Source of the DNA: Pseudomonadota bacterium
Lineage (GTDB): Bacteria > Pseudomonadota > Gammaproteobacteria > Burkholderiales > Burkholderiaceae_D
Assembly: GCA_030272785.1 (NCBI GenBank)
Contig: JARXKM010000006.1
Span: forward strand, 1-49,639
Length of the DNA stretch: 49,639 nt
Reading direction: 5' to 3'
In this document: in pieces, positions 17,501 through 25,591 of the stretch
Position numbering within the stretch: the stretch's first letter is position 1
How the letters are laid out: each line of letters begins with the position of its first letter
Notes under the pieces: model-generated
Seen by the model: only the letters and a program-made list of their open reading frames with translations
What the model was told of the DNA's origin: nothing
Database searches by the model: none
Made by a program: the position numbers and the translations under genes

Positions 17501-17679
17501 GACATGCTGTCGGGGCTGGCCCCGGCGAGCCGCGCGCCGACCTGGATGGTCGGCGTATCATAGGTCGGCAGCGCGGCCACCGGCAGCTGCAGCCAGCACG
17601 CCAGGCCGCCGACGACCACGCTCAGCCACAGCAAGATGGTGGCAATCGGGCGCCGCAGGCACAGTTCCGCCAGCCTCAT
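14578..17679 (-). CDS. RND efflux pump inner-membrane protein (HAE1/MdtB-like)
   Basis: 1033 residues, the normal length for a drug-type RND pump. N terminus [19 protein letters not shown] gives the first helix; the proton-relay Asp pair stands in [12 protein letters not shown] and the relay Lys in [14 protein letters not shown]. The two large periplasmic loops and the sequence [11 protein letters not shown] are of the MdtB/MuxB subtype rather than the CusA metal subtype (no Met relay seen), although the adjacent two-component system is of the metal type. It exports substrates from the periplasm or inner leaflet with the fusion protein encoded upstream. No outer-membrane factor gene lies in the operon, so it must borrow one. 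Confidence 0.92.
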   Translation of the reverse strand: MRLAELCLRRPIATILLWLSVVVGGLACWLQLPVAALPTYDTPTIQVGARLAGASPDSMSTSVATPLEKQFSAIPGLINTTSTSIQGETQITLEFDAARNIDAAAGDVQAALFRASRALPAEMTTPPSYRKVNPADAPILLIGLSSPSLRLSDLNGFSDNLIVPALSTLSGVAQVNVSGQSRYAVRIEVDPDRLAALGLALPDVAAALKAANSNAPLGQLDTRRQMLSIQIGAGLMKARDFARLIVATVGGRPVRLDDIASVTDSIENNQNTSNINGESSILLQIQRQPGANTVATIDAIRAALPKLTGQLPGSVKVTVLNDRSVSIRNSVHDVNMTMLLTIALVILVILLFLRQLAATLIPSISLPVSLLGTFGLMSVFGLSLNNISLMGLTIAVGLVVDDAIVVLENIMRHIEEGMAPYAAAVRGTAEVAFTVVSISISLVAVFIPVLFMPGTIGLLFHEFALVVALAILVSAAASLTLIPLLVPMLVRPAAATRAAPAWSRAFERAFDALLARYGRALDWSLAHRRSVLMAALSTFVVTGWLYAIAPKSFFPQEDTGQISANVDAPQDMSYEGRLAVLKQLEAVLLADPNVADMASKVDHDTTAFYITLKAHGKRPPMDQVLRQLRAETGFLPNIKVFFSPVQNLKIGGRGAKSSYQYTLQAVSPGALESWAARLVAQLEKSPVFVGLATDSQRDGLEARLEIDRDKAAQLGVDMAAVRATLYAAYGTRQVSTIYAPEDSYQVIMELADSFRRDESSLAKIQVRSSGGALVPLSAFSTVGRAAGTIAINHQGQLPAVTISFDLQPGHSLSDASAAIEAGKQAIGMPATMFGAYAGQAALFQQSQSSQLWLIVIAVAVIYVILGVLYESWIHPVTILLGIPSAAVGALLALRLTGLDLSFVAMIGILLLVGVVKKNAIMIIDFALDAQRAGMAPATAVRQACVLRFRPIMMTTLCAIMGALPIALGLGSGAELRQPLGVAIVGGLVVSQLITLFITPVLYLWFDQLGAGRRASHRAAAPAPIAPTLPELAP

Positions 17680-18785
17680 GGCGTGCCCGCCTTGGCCAGC
17701 CGCACGCTCATCCCGCCGCGCAGGTTCGCGCCGCCTTCGAGCACCACCCGTTCGCCGCCGCCCAGGCCGTCGATGACCGCCATCTCGTTCTGCACGCGCA
17801 GCAGCCGCACTGGCCGCGCCGCCACCTTGCCGTCGGCCCCGAGCAGGAACACGAAGCGCCCGGCCGGTCCTTCCTGTACCGCCTGCGGCGGCAACACCAC
17901 CGCGGCGCGGCTCACGCCAGCGTGCAGCACCAGCCGGGCGAAGCCGCCTGGCCACAGGCGCTGGCGCGGATTGGCGAAGCTCGCCTTCAGGTTGATCGTC
18001 GCGCTGTCCGGGTTGATGGTGTTGTTGATGAACGTGAGCTTGCCGGGCGCGTCGTCGGCGCCGTCGAGCGACACGCTGACGGTGCCGGCGTCGCGCGCCG
18101 CCAGCACGGCGGCCAGGTCGTGCTCGGGCAGGCTGAATTCGACGCCGATCGGCGAGAACTGCGACAGCGTCACCAGCGGCGCGGCGGCGCCGCTCTGCGC
18201 CAGGCTGCCTGGATGCACCGCCACCGCGCCGGCCCGGCCGGCGATCGGCGCGACGATGCGCGCGTGCGACAGCGCGGTGCGCGCGCTGCTCGCCTCGGCG
18301 GCCGCCGCGCGCACCTGCGCGAGCAAGGCGTCGACCTTGCTGGCGGCGCTATCGGCGGCGCTGACGGCGACGAACCTGGAGGCCACCAGCGCCTGCGCGC
18401 GCTGCAATTCGCGCCGTGCGTCGGCCAGCTGCGCGCCGATCAGCGCGCCCTGCGCGTCGGCCTTTGCGAGCTGCGCGCGGGCGTCGCTGTCGTCCAGCGT
18501 GAACAGCAGCTGGCCGGCCTTGACATCGTCGCCTTCGTGAAAATTGACCGCCATCACGATGCCGGTCATCTGCGGCCGCAGTTCGACGAAGTTAAGCGGC
18601 ACGATGTGTCCCTGCGCCGGCAGGTCGACCGGGATGTCCATGATGCGGGTGTCGACGACGCTCACCAGTGGGGCTTTTTTCGGCGCGGCGGGCGCGGCCT
18701 GGCCGCGGACGGACACCACGGCGGCGACGGCGGCGATGGCGGCGGCAAGCGATACGACAATCAGTACAGGGCGGCTCGGGTGCAT
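17676..18785 (-). CDS. RND periplasmic adaptor (membrane fusion protein)
   Basis: 369 residues. An N-terminal anchor helix (about 7-26) is followed by the lipoyl half-motifs RPQMTGIVMAVNFHEGDDV and SHARIVAPIAGRAGAVAV, an alpha-hairpin of about 80 residues between them, and the beta-barrel and membrane-proximal domains. It joins the RND pump to an outer-membrane channel. First gene of the operon; it overlaps the pump gene as ATGA. No lipobox Cys, so anchoring is by the uncleaved helix or secretion. The N-terminal segment AAPAAPKKAP is a short linker. Confidence 0.9.
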   Translation of the reverse strand: MHPSRPVLIVVSLAAAIAAVAAVVSVRGQAAPAAPKKAPLVSVVDTRIMDIPVDLPAQGHIVPLNFVELRPQMTGIVMAVNFHEGDDVKAGQLLFTLDDSDARAQLAKADAQGALIGAQLADARRELQRAQALVASRFVAVSAADSAASKVDALLAQVRAAAAEASSARTALSHARIVAPIAGRAGAVAVHPGSLAQSGAAAPLVTLSQFSPIGVEFSLPEHDLAAVLAARDAGTVSVSLDGADDAPGKLTFINNTINPDSATINLKASFANPRQRLWPGGFARLVLHAGVSRAAVVLPPQAVQEGPAGRFVFLLGADGKVAARPVRLLRVQNEMAVIDGLGGGERVVLEGGANLRGGMSVRLAKAGTP

Positions 18786-18933
18786 GGCAAGGTAAGAGGC
18801 AAAAGGTCCGCCATTGTGACGCGGATTTGCTGACGGATCGCGAAACGGCGGATTACATTTTCGTCATCTGAGGCGTGCGGGGCCATGAAACGGCTATGCT
18901 GGCCGTATCGAATCGACCGACAGGAACCGCCGC
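18786..18933. promoter_or_regulatory. Divergent promoter region of the efflux operon and the COG4705-like gene
   Basis: 148 bases between two divergent starts, less GC-rich than the genes around. ATTACATTTTCGTCAT (18852-18867) is the most operator-like stretch for an OmpR-family regulator, but its repeats are imperfect. The region probably serves both directions; exact hexamers cannot be assigned with confidence. Confidence 0.35.
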
Positions 18934-19704
18934 ATGCGCACCGACACCGACCTTACGCTGGGCAAAGTGCCCGCGCTGACCTTGCTGTTCTGGATCATCA
19001 AGGTCGCCGCGACCACCCTCGGCGAGACCGCCGGCGATGCCGTGACGATGTCGATGAACCTCGGCTACCTGGTTGGCACGGTCATCTTTGCCGCGCTGTT
19101 CGTCGCCGCCGCCGGCGCCCAGATCGCCGCCAAACGCTTTCATGCGCCGCTGTTCTGGGCCGTCATCGTCGCCACCACCACCTGCGGCACCACGCTGGCC
19201 GATTACGTCGACCGTTCGCTCGGCATCGGCTACCCGGGCGGCGCCGGTTTGCTGGCGCTGCTGCTGGCCGGCGCGCTGGCCTGGTGGTACCGCGCGCTCG
19301 GCTCGGTGTCGATCAACCGGCTCGACTCGCGCAAGGCGGAGGTGTTCTACTGGATGACGATCATGCTGTCGCAGACCTTGGGCACCGCGCTGGGCGACTG
19401 GTTCGCCGATCCGGAGACTGGACTAGGCTTCGGCTACCAGGGCAGCGCGCTGATCTTCGGCGCCGCGCTGCTGCTGCTCGTCGGCGCCTACCGCTGGACG
19501 CGCGTGTCGCGCACCGCGCTGTTCTGGGCCGCCTTCATCCTCAGCCGCCCGCTCGGCGCCACCGTCGGCGACTTCCTCGACAAGCCGGTACTCAGCGGCG
19601 GCCTGGCGCTGAACCGCTACAGCGCCACCGCCTGGCTGGCCGCCTTCATCGTCGGCTGCATCGTGCTGGTGCCGCAAACCGCCGAACGGGTCGCCAACGA
19701 TTGA
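18934..19704 (+). CDS. Uncharacterised multi-pass membrane protein, COG4705-like
   Basis: 256 residues, about seven or eight membrane helices. Four times a helix carries a related polar motif: TLGETAGD, TCGTTLADYVD, TLGTALGDWFAD and PLGATVGDFLD, each preceded by an aromatic-rich FW or YW start, so the protein looks like an internal duplication of a two-helix unit. It resembles the uncharacterised COG4705 group; I know no function. It is divergent from the efflux operon with its CusR-like regulator, which suggests a linked stress response, possibly to metals. It is convergent with the DsbA-like gene with no base between the two stop codons. Confidence 0.7.
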   Translation: MRTDTDLTLGKVPALTLLFWIIKVAATTLGETAGDAVTMSMNLGYLVGTVIFAALFVAAAGAQIAAKRFHAPLFWAVIVATTTCGTTLADYVDRSLGIGYPGGAGLLALLLAGALAWWYRALGSVSINRLDSRKAEVFYWMTIMLSQTLGTALGDWFADPETGLGFGYQGSALIFGAALLLLVGAYRWTRVSRTALFWAAFILSRPLGATVGDFLDKPVLSGGLALNRYSATAWLAAFIVGCIVLVPQTAERVAND

Positions 19705-20271
19705 TTACGCGACGCCAAGCGCGGCGCGCACCGCGTTTTCTAGGTGCTCGAGGCTGTAGGAGACATCGACCGGTACATCGTTGAGGAAGAAGCTCGGCGT
19801 GCCGCGCAAGCCCAGCTGCACCCCGGCGGCATGGTGCTCGCGCACCCGTTGCAGGTAGACGTGATCGGCCAGGTCGCCCTTGAAGCGCGTCATGTCCAGT
19901 TCGAGCTGTTCGGCATCGTGGTAGATGGTCGCTTCCTTCATGTGCTGCGACTGGCTGAACAGCCGCGCGTGCATCGGCCAGAACTTGCCCTGCGCCGCGG
20001 CCGCCTCGGCCGCCTCGGCCGCCAGTTCGGCGTGCGGGTGCGCCTCGGCGTCGGGGTAATGGCGGAACACGAAGCGGATGCGGTCGCCGAATGCCTCGAC
20101 CAGGTGGCGCGTGACCGGCTCGGCCTGGGCGCAGCGCGGGCATTCGAAGTCGCCGTATTCGACCAAGGTGACGTGGGCGTGCGGATTGCCCATCTGGTGC
20201 TCGCGGGCCGACAAGGCGGCCGGATGGGCGGCGTTGTCGGCGGCGTTGTCGGCTCTGTCGTTGCTGTTCAT
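19705..20271 (-). CDS. DsbA-family thioredoxin-like protein
   Basis: 188 residues with a thioredoxin fold. The redox motif is CPRC (C44, C47) in EYGDFECPRC, and the cis-Pro loop is RGTPSFFLND. The helical insertion and absence of a signal peptide place it with cytoplasmic DsbA-like proteins of the type also fused to NhaA antiporters in some bacteria, so a disulfide reductase or oxidant-resistance role is likelier than periplasmic folding. The start is set by AGGAG seven bases before the ATG. The first 25 residues (Asn, Ala and Asp rich) are probably disordered. Confidence 0.82.
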   Translation of the reverse strand: MNSNDRADNAADNAAHPAALSAREHQMGNPHAHVTLVEYGDFECPRCAQAEPVTRHLVEAFGDRIRFVFRHYPDAEAHPHAELAAEAAEAAAAQGKFWPMHARLFSQSQHMKEATIYHDAEQLELDMTRFKGDLADHVYLQRVREHHAAGVQLGLRGTPSFFLNDVPVDVSYSLEHLENAVRAALGVA

Positions 20272-20304
20272 TGCATGCTCCTGACCTGTGGTGTGTGTCC
20301 TATC

Positions 20305-21741
20305 TTACCCGCTGGAGCCCGTTTCGGCCGCCGCGCCGGCAATCCAAACGAACGCGCACAGGCCGGCTGCCAGCGCCGCCGCCCCGGCCGCCAGCGCGGC
20401 GACGCGGAATGCGGCCAGCAGCGCGGCGCCGTGCGCGGCGAGCATCAGGCCAAGCAGCGCGGTGGCGATCAGCCCGCCGGCGCGCGCCACCGCGCTGTTG
20501 AAGCCGGAAGCGATGCCGGTGTGCGCCGCGTCGACCGCGCCGAGCACCGCGGTGGTCAGCGGGGCGACCGCGCCGGCCATGCCGAAGGCGATCAGCAGCA
20601 GCGCCGGCAGCGTGGTGCTCCAGTAGCTGCCGGCGCCGATCCGCGCGGCGAGGAAAAACCCCGCCGCCACCACCAGCGGCGCCACCGTCAGCGGCAGGCG
20701 CGCGCCGGTCTTGCCGGCCAGCCGCCCCATCGCCGGCGACGCCAGCGCGATCACCACCGGCAGCGGCAGCAACGCGGCGCCGGCCGCGGCGGCCGAGTAG
20801 CCGTCGACCTCGATCAGCACGAACGGCAGCGCCACCAGCAGCACGCCGAGCGCGCCATACAGCAGCAAGGTGAGCAGGTTCAGGCCGACGAAGCTGCGCG
20901 CGGCGAACAGCGCCGGCGGCAGCATGGCGTCGGCGCCGGCGCGCCGTTCGGCGGCCACCAGCAGGCCGAGCGTCGCCGCGCCGAACAGCAGCGCCGCCGC
21001 GCCGGCCTGGTCGACGGCGCCGGCCGCCGAGACGCTGGTCAGCCCCCAAGTCAGGCCGGCCAGGCCGACGCTGGCCAGCGCGGCGCCCGTCAGGTCGAGC
21101 GTGCGGGCGCCGCCGCGCTGGTCGCGCAGCGCACGCGCGCCCAGCACCAGCGTGGCCGCCGCCAGCGGCAGGTTGATCAGGAAGATGCTGCGCCAGCCGA
21201 CCAGGTCGATCAGGACGCCGCCCAGCAGCGGGCCGATGGCGCCGGCCGCCGCGCCGACCGAAGCCCAGACGCCGATCGCGTGGCCGCGCGCTTCGCCGTC
21301 GAAGCTGGCGCCGAGGATGGCCAGGCTGTTGGGCATCAACAGCGCCGCGCCGCAGCCCTGCAGCACGCGTCCGGCCACCAGCCACTCCAGGTTGCCGGCC
21401 GCCGCGCACAGCAGCGAGGCGGCGGCGAACAGCGCCACCCCCAGCAACAGCACGCGGCCGCGGCCGAAGCGGTCGCCGAGCGCGCCGCCGAACAGCAGCA
21501 AGGCGCTCAGCGGCAGCAGATAGGCATTGACGATCCAGCTCAGCGCAGCGCCGTCGGCAGCCAGGCTGCGGCCGATCGCCGGCAGGCCGACGTTGACCAC
21601 CGAGCCGTCGACGAAGGCCAGGCTCGAGGCGAGGATGGTGGTGGCCAGGACCAGCCGCGGGCGCGACACGGCCGGCGCGCACGGCCCCGTCATCGCGGCG
21701 GCGATGCCGCGGTCGCAGTTGGCGAGCAGGACGGCGTTCAT
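20305..21741 (-). CDS. MFS exporter, DHA2 (14-helix) family
   Basis: 478 residues with about 14 hydrophobic helices. The DHA2 motifs are present: VDGSVVNVGLPAIGRSL in helix 1, GGALGDRFGRGRVLL in the loop between helices 2 and 3, and RVLQGCGAALLMPNSLAI in helix 4. Such proteins expel drugs or toxic metabolites with proton exchange. A second in-frame ATG at 21693 is possible, as no strong ribosome site is seen before either. It follows the DsbA-like gene direction with a 33-base gap after its own stop. Confidence 0.88.
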   Translation of the reverse strand: MNAVLLANCDRGIAAAMTGPCAPAVSRPRLVLATTILASSLAFVDGSVVNVGLPAIGRSLAADGAALSWIVNAYLLPLSALLLFGGALGDRFGRGRVLLLGVALFAAASLLCAAAGNLEWLVAGRVLQGCGAALLMPNSLAILGASFDGEARGHAIGVWASVGAAAGAIGPLLGGVLIDLVGWRSIFLINLPLAAATLVLGARALRDQRGGARTLDLTGAALASVGLAGLTWGLTSVSAAGAVDQAGAAALLFGAATLGLLVAAERRAGADAMLPPALFAARSFVGLNLLTLLLYGALGVLLVALPFVLIEVDGYSAAAAGAALLPLPVVIALASPAMGRLAGKTGARLPLTVAPLVVAAGFFLAARIGAGSYWSTTLPALLLIAFGMAGAVAPLTTAVLGAVDAAHTGIASGFNSAVARAGGLIATALLGLMLAAHGAALLAAFRVAALAAGAAALAAGLCAFVWIAGAAAETGSSG

Positions 21742-21871
21742 GGTGCACGGATCGATGGTGTTTACGCCAGTTTACGCCTGATCGCCGTTTGGTGGCGGCG
21801 CAATCGGATGCGGGCAAGCGGCCAGCCGGCCGAACGGGCCGAACATCGCGGTGGCGGCGGGGGCACCGGGC

Positions 21872-22954
21872 TCAATGTTCGTGGCGGTGATGAATATCCG
21901 GGTAGTGCTGGTGCGCGTGGCGCTGCGGCGCATGGACGTGATCGTGCGCGTGCGGCTCGCTGCCGTCCCAGCCGGCGTCGTGGGCATGCTGGTGGTGGGC
22001 GTCGTGGGTGTGCTGGTGCGCATGCGCCAGCGCGGTGTGCTGGTGTTCGTGCGCGTGCGACTCGGTCAGGTGCAGCGCCAGCCCGGCGCCCATCAGCGCG
22101 GCGGCGATCCAGAAGCCGGCGCCCGGCACCTCGCCCAGCATCGGCAGCGCAAGCGCGGCGCCGACGAACGGCGCGGCCGAAAAATAGGCACCGGTGCGCG
22201 CCGTGCCGAGGTGGCGCAGCGCCAGCACGAACATCACCAGGCTCAGGCCGTATCCGCAAAAGCCGACCGCCGCCGCCAGCCCGATGCGCGCCGCGGCCGG
22301 CAACGCCGCGCCGAGCGCGAGCGCGATGACCAGGTTGACGGCGCCAGCCGCCAGGCCCTTGATGGCGGCGATCTGCAGCGGGTCGCTGGCCGACACCTTG
22401 CGCGTGAGGTTGTTGTCGATCGCCCAGCACAGGCAGGCGCCGACGATGGCGAAGGCACCCCATGGCGCGCCGGCCACCGGCATCTGCTGCCACGACAGCA
22501 GCGCGCCGGCGGCGACGATGAGCAGCATGCCGAGCAGGATGCGGCGGTCGAAGTTTTCCTTGAAGACGAACCAGGCCAGCAGCGCCGTCAGCACGCCTTC
22601 CATGTTGAGCAGCAGTGAAGCCGACGAGGCCGGCATCAGGCGCAGGCCGAGCATCAGCAGCACCGGCCCGGCGATGCCGCCGGCGACGATGGCGCCGCCC
22701 AGCCACGGCAGGTCGGGCGCGCTCAGGGCGACCGGCAGGTGCTGATCGGGCCGGCCGCGCTGGACGACGGCGCGCACGATGAAGCAGGCCAGCAGGCCGA
22801 CGCCGCTGCCGAGGTAGAGCAAGCCGGCCAGCATGACCGGCTCCACCTGGCCGACCAGCGTCTTGGCAAACGGCGTGCTGGCGCCGAACAGGGCGGCGGC
22901 GAGCAAGGCGTAGAGCACGCCCTTGTGCAGGGCGGGGGCGTCAGCGGCGGGCAT
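21872..22954 (-). CDS. EamA/DMT-family transporter with His-rich C-terminal tail
   Basis: 360 residues. Ten helices in two EamA repeats fill about residues 10-290 (start ALLAAALFGASTPFAKTL, second repeat AIVGACLCWAIDNNLTRKV). The last 66 residues hold 24 histidines, mostly as HxH and HH pairs, ending IHHRHEH. A tail like this is expected to face the cytoplasm and bind divalent metal such as Ni, Co, Zn or Cu, as seen in CDF and ZIP carriers. The family as a whole exports amino acids, nucleotides and other metabolites, so a metal or metal-chelate role here is inference. It lies near a metal-type two-component system. Confidence 0.82.
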   Translation of the reverse strand: MPAADAPALHKGVLYALLAAALFGASTPFAKTLVGQVEPVMLAGLLYLGSGVGLLACFIVRAVVQRGRPDQHLPVALSAPDLPWLGGAIVAGGIAGPVLLMLGLRLMPASSASLLLNMEGVLTALLAWFVFKENFDRRILLGMLLIVAAGALLSWQQMPVAGAPWGAFAIVGACLCWAIDNNLTRKVSASDPLQIAAIKGLAAGAVNLVIALALGAALPAAARIGLAAAVGFCGYGLSLVMFVLALRHLGTARTGAYFSAAPFVGAALALPMLGEVPGAGFWIAAALMGAGLALHLTESHAHEHQHTALAHAHQHTHDAHHQHAHDAGWDGSEPHAHDHVHAPQRHAHQHYPDIHHRHEH

Positions 22955-23050
22955 GGCCAGGGTCGATCATCGATATCGTCATCGCGCCAGTCTACCCGAC
23001 TCGGGCGGGTGCGGGCGCCGGCGAGGCGATCGTCGCGCGGCGCGCCAGGA

Positions 23051-24391
23051 TCAGTCGCGGATGTCGAGCGCGCGGTTCAGGCTCAGCGCGGCGAGCGAGC
23101 AGACCGCCCCCGACAGCAGGTACAGGCCGACGTACACCAGCCCGAACTTGGCGGCCAGCGCCAGCGCCACCAGCGGCGCGAAGCCCGCGCCGACCAGCCA
23201 CGACAGGTCGGACGTGATGGCTGCGCCGGTGTAGCGGTATTTGGTCGGAAAGTTGGCGGTCACCGCGCCCGCGGCCTGGCCGTACGACAGGCCCAGCAAG
23301 GTGAAGCCGATCAGGATGAAGCTATCCTGGCCGTGCGCGCCGCCGTTCATCAGCGACGGCACGAAGAAACTGAATACCGCGATCAGCGCCGCCAGGGTGC
23401 CGAGCGTGGTGCGGCGGCCGATGCGGTCGGCGATCAGGCCGGAGGCGACGATACCGAGCGCCATCAGGCCGACGCCGATCATCTGCACCATCAGGAAGCC
23501 GGTCACCGAGCGCGTCGAGTACAGCGAGATCCACGACAGCGGGAACACGGTCACCAGGTGGAACAGCGCGTAGCTGGCCAGCGCGGCGAGCGCGCCGATC
23601 AGCACATTGCGGCCCTGGTTGCGCGTCATTTCGCCGAACGGCGTCGGCTGCAGTTCCTGTTCTTCGAGCAGGTGCGCGTATTCATTGGTCGAGATCAGGC
23701 GCAGGCGGGCGAACAGCGCCACCACGTTGATGGCGAAGGCGACGTAGAACGGATAGCGCCAGCCCCAGGCGAGGAAATCGGCGCTGACGACGTTCGACAG
23801 CAAATACCAGAATACGCCGGCGGCGATGACGAAGCCGACCGGGGCGCCGAGCTGGCCGAGCATGGCGTACCAGCCGCGCCGGTGCGGCGGCGCGTTCAGC
23901 GCCAGCAGCGACGGCAGGCCGTCCCACGAGCCGCCCAGCGCCAGGCCCTGGCCGACGCGCAGCACGGCGAGCAGCACGATCGCGCTGCGGCCCAGCTGCG
24001 CGTAGGTCGGCAGGAAGGCGATGCCGGCCGTCGATATGCCCAGCAGCAGCAGCGCGACGGTCAGCTTCACTTCGCGGCCGTAGCGGCGCTGGATCGCCAT
24101 CGACAGCGCGGTGCCGACCGGGCGCGCCAGGAAGGCGAACGAGAAGATGACGAAGGCGTACAAGGTGCCGTCGAGGCGGTCGGCGAACGGGAAGAACACC
24201 GACGGGAACACCAGCACCGAGGCGATGGCGAAGACGAAGAAGTCGAAATACTCGGAGGCGCGCCCGATCACCACGCCGACGGCGATTTCGCCCGGCGAGA
24301 TGGCCGAATGATCGGCGTTGATGCGGCGCGCGTCGGCGCTGATCTCGGTGGTGTCGGCCGGATAGCCGGCGGGGGTGTGGATGGTGGACAT
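23051..24391 (-). CDS. MFS carrier of the metabolite:H+ symporter (MHS) type
   Basis: 446 residues, 12 helices. The N-terminal EIAVGVVIGRASEYFDFFVF and the loop between helices 2 and 3 (RPVGTALSMAIQRRYGREV) match the MHS group that includes ShiA, KgtP and ProP, which import organic acids, shikimate or betaine. The start at 24391 is set by AGGAGC ahead of the ATG; a further upstream ATG would add 21 basic residues. Divergent from cyoA; the 192-bp region between them holds a 13-bp direct repeat. Substrate unknown. Confidence 0.85.
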   Translation of the reverse strand: MSTIHTPAGYPADTTEISADARRINADHSAISPGEIAVGVVIGRASEYFDFFVFAIASVLVFPSVFFPFADRLDGTLYAFVIFSFAFLARPVGTALSMAIQRRYGREVKLTVALLLLGISTAGIAFLPTYAQLGRSAIVLLAVLRVGQGLALGGSWDGLPSLLALNAPPHRRGWYAMLGQLGAPVGFVIAAGVFWYLLSNVVSADFLAWGWRYPFYVAFAINVVALFARLRLISTNEYAHLLEEQELQPTPFGEMTRNQGRNVLIGALAALASYALFHLVTVFPLSWISLYSTRSVTGFLMVQMIGVGLMALGIVASGLIADRIGRRTTLGTLAALIAVFSFFVPSLMNGGAHGQDSFILIGFTLLGLSYGQAAGAVTANFPTKYRYTGAAITSDLSWLVGAGFAPLVALALAAKFGLVYVGLYLLSGAVCSLAALSLNRALDIRD

Positions 24392-24465
24392 GGTAGCGCT
24401 CCTGCTTTTTCGAAGATGTGCGTTGGCCGCGTGGACGGGCCGCGACGTCATCATGCACCAGAGCC

Positions 24466-24524
24466 GGACGGTTGTCCAATCGTGTCAGACGGCCGCCAGG
24501 GGTAGGACAATTTGTCCAATCGTG
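24466..24524. promoter_or_regulatory. Duplicated operator-like sequence upstream of cyoA
   Basis: TTGTCCAATCGTG occurs at 24472-24484 and again at 24512-24524, 40 bases (about four helix turns) apart. Each copy is preceded by GGAC so that an inverted repeat forms; in the second copy GGACAATTTGTCC (24505-24517) is a perfect palindrome around one T. Such spacing suits two dimers on one DNA face. The regulator is not identified. The site can act on cyoABCD, on the divergent MFS gene, or both. Confidence 0.55.
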
Positions 24525-24583
24525 CGCTCGGCGCGAAGCCTGTAGAGTGCCAGGCTCGACCGACTAAATGGCCACCGTATCGC

Positions 24584-25591
24584 ATGATTCCCCTCCTCGT
24601 TCGCCGCGGCTTGCTGCTCTCGCCCCTTGTTCTGCTGTCTGCCTGCGACAGCGTGGTCATGAAACCTTCGGGCGACATCGCCGCCCAGCAAGCGCATCTG
24701 ATCGTCGTTTCGACGTTGCTGATGCTGCTCATCATCGTGCCGGTGATCGCCCTGACGATTTTGTTCGCCTGGCGCTATCGGAAAAACAACACTGCCGCCA
24801 CCTACCTGCCCGACTGGGACCATTCGACCGGCCTCGAACTGGTGATCTGGGGCGCGCCGCTGCTGATCATCATCGCGCTCGGCCTGGTCACCTGGATCAG
24901 CACCCACGTGCTCGACCCGTACCGGCCGCTGTCGCGCCTCGACGCCGCCCGGCCGCTCGCCGCCGACGTCAAGCCGTTGGTGGTCGAAGTCGTCGCGCTC
25001 GACTGGAAGTGGCTGTTCATCTATCCCGAGCAGGGCATCGCCACGGTCAATGAACTGGTCGCCCCGGTCGACGTGCCGGTGCGCTTCAAGATCTCCGCCT
25101 CGACCGTCATGAACTCGTTCTACATCCCCGCGCTGGCCGGCCAGATCTACGCCATGCCGGGCATGCAGACCACGCTCAACGCGGTCATCAACAAGGCCGG
25201 CGTGTACGACGGCTTCTCGGCCAACTACAGCGGCGCCGGCTTCTCGGACATGCGCTTCAAGTTCCACGGCAAGGACGCCGCCGGCTTCGACGCCTGGGTC
25301 AAGTCGGTCAAGGCCGCCGGCGGCACGCTCGACCGCGCCGCCTATCTGCAGCTCGAAAAACCGAGCCAGAAAGACGCCGTGCGCCGCTTCGGCAGCGCCG
25401 AAGCAGGCCTGTTCGACGCCGTCGTCGAGCGCTGCGTCGAAGCGGGCACCATGTGCATGAGCCAGATGATGGACCACCACGGCGCCGCCACGCCGACCAA
25501 GACGCCGCCCGGCCTGCTGGCGCAATCGACCGCCGACGCCATCTGCGCCGCGCCTCCCATTTCAGTGAAGACCAACCATGCAAAATATTGA
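24584..25591 (+). CDS. cyoA: Cytochrome bo ubiquinol oxidase subunit II
   Basis: 335 residues. Lipoprotein signal peptide with lipobox LSAC (C21), two membrane helices (about 41-61 and 84-105) and a periplasmic cupredoxin domain. The motif [20 protein letters not shown] is typical of quinol oxidases, and the CuA ligands of cytochrome c oxidases are absent, as expected for CyoA. The C-terminal part [17 protein letters not shown] is rich in Met, Cys and His. Start chosen at 24584 because the signal peptide begins there; the frame is open from 24512. It overlaps cyoB by 14 bases. Confidence 0.95.
   Translation: MIPLLVRRGLLLSPLVLLSACDSVVMKPSGDIAAQQAHLIVVSTLLMLLIIVPVIALTILFAWRYRKNNTAATYLPDWDHSTGLELVIWGAPLLIIIALGLVTWISTHVLDPYRPLSRLDAARPLAADVKPLVVEVVALDWKWLFIYPEQGIATVNELVAPVDVPVRFKISASTVMNSFYIPALAGQIYAMPGMQTTLNAVINKAGVYDGFSANYSGAGFSDMRFKFHGKDAAGFDAWVKSVKAAGGTLDRAAYLQLEKPSQKDAVRRFGSAEAGLFDAVVERCVEAGTMCMSQMMDHHGAATPTKTPPGLLAQSTADAICAAPPISVKTNHAKY

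Noticed and set aside
14380-18540. A rightward open frame of 1386 codons opposite the RND pump and adaptor genes
   Set aside because: It is an antisense shadow produced by high GC content; the product is Arg/Gln/His-rich and low complexity, without domains, while the minus strand holds two perfect family members.
18852-18867. ATTACATTTTCGTCAT as a CusR-type box
   Set aside because: The half-sites do not form a clear direct or inverted repeat matching a known CusR/CopR consensus, so only the whole intergenic region is annotated.
19744-22329. Rightward open frame of 861 codons opposite the DsbA-like and MFS genes
   Set aside because: Composition is dominated by Gln, Arg and Ala, it spans two well-supported genes on the other strand, and it has no recognisable domain.
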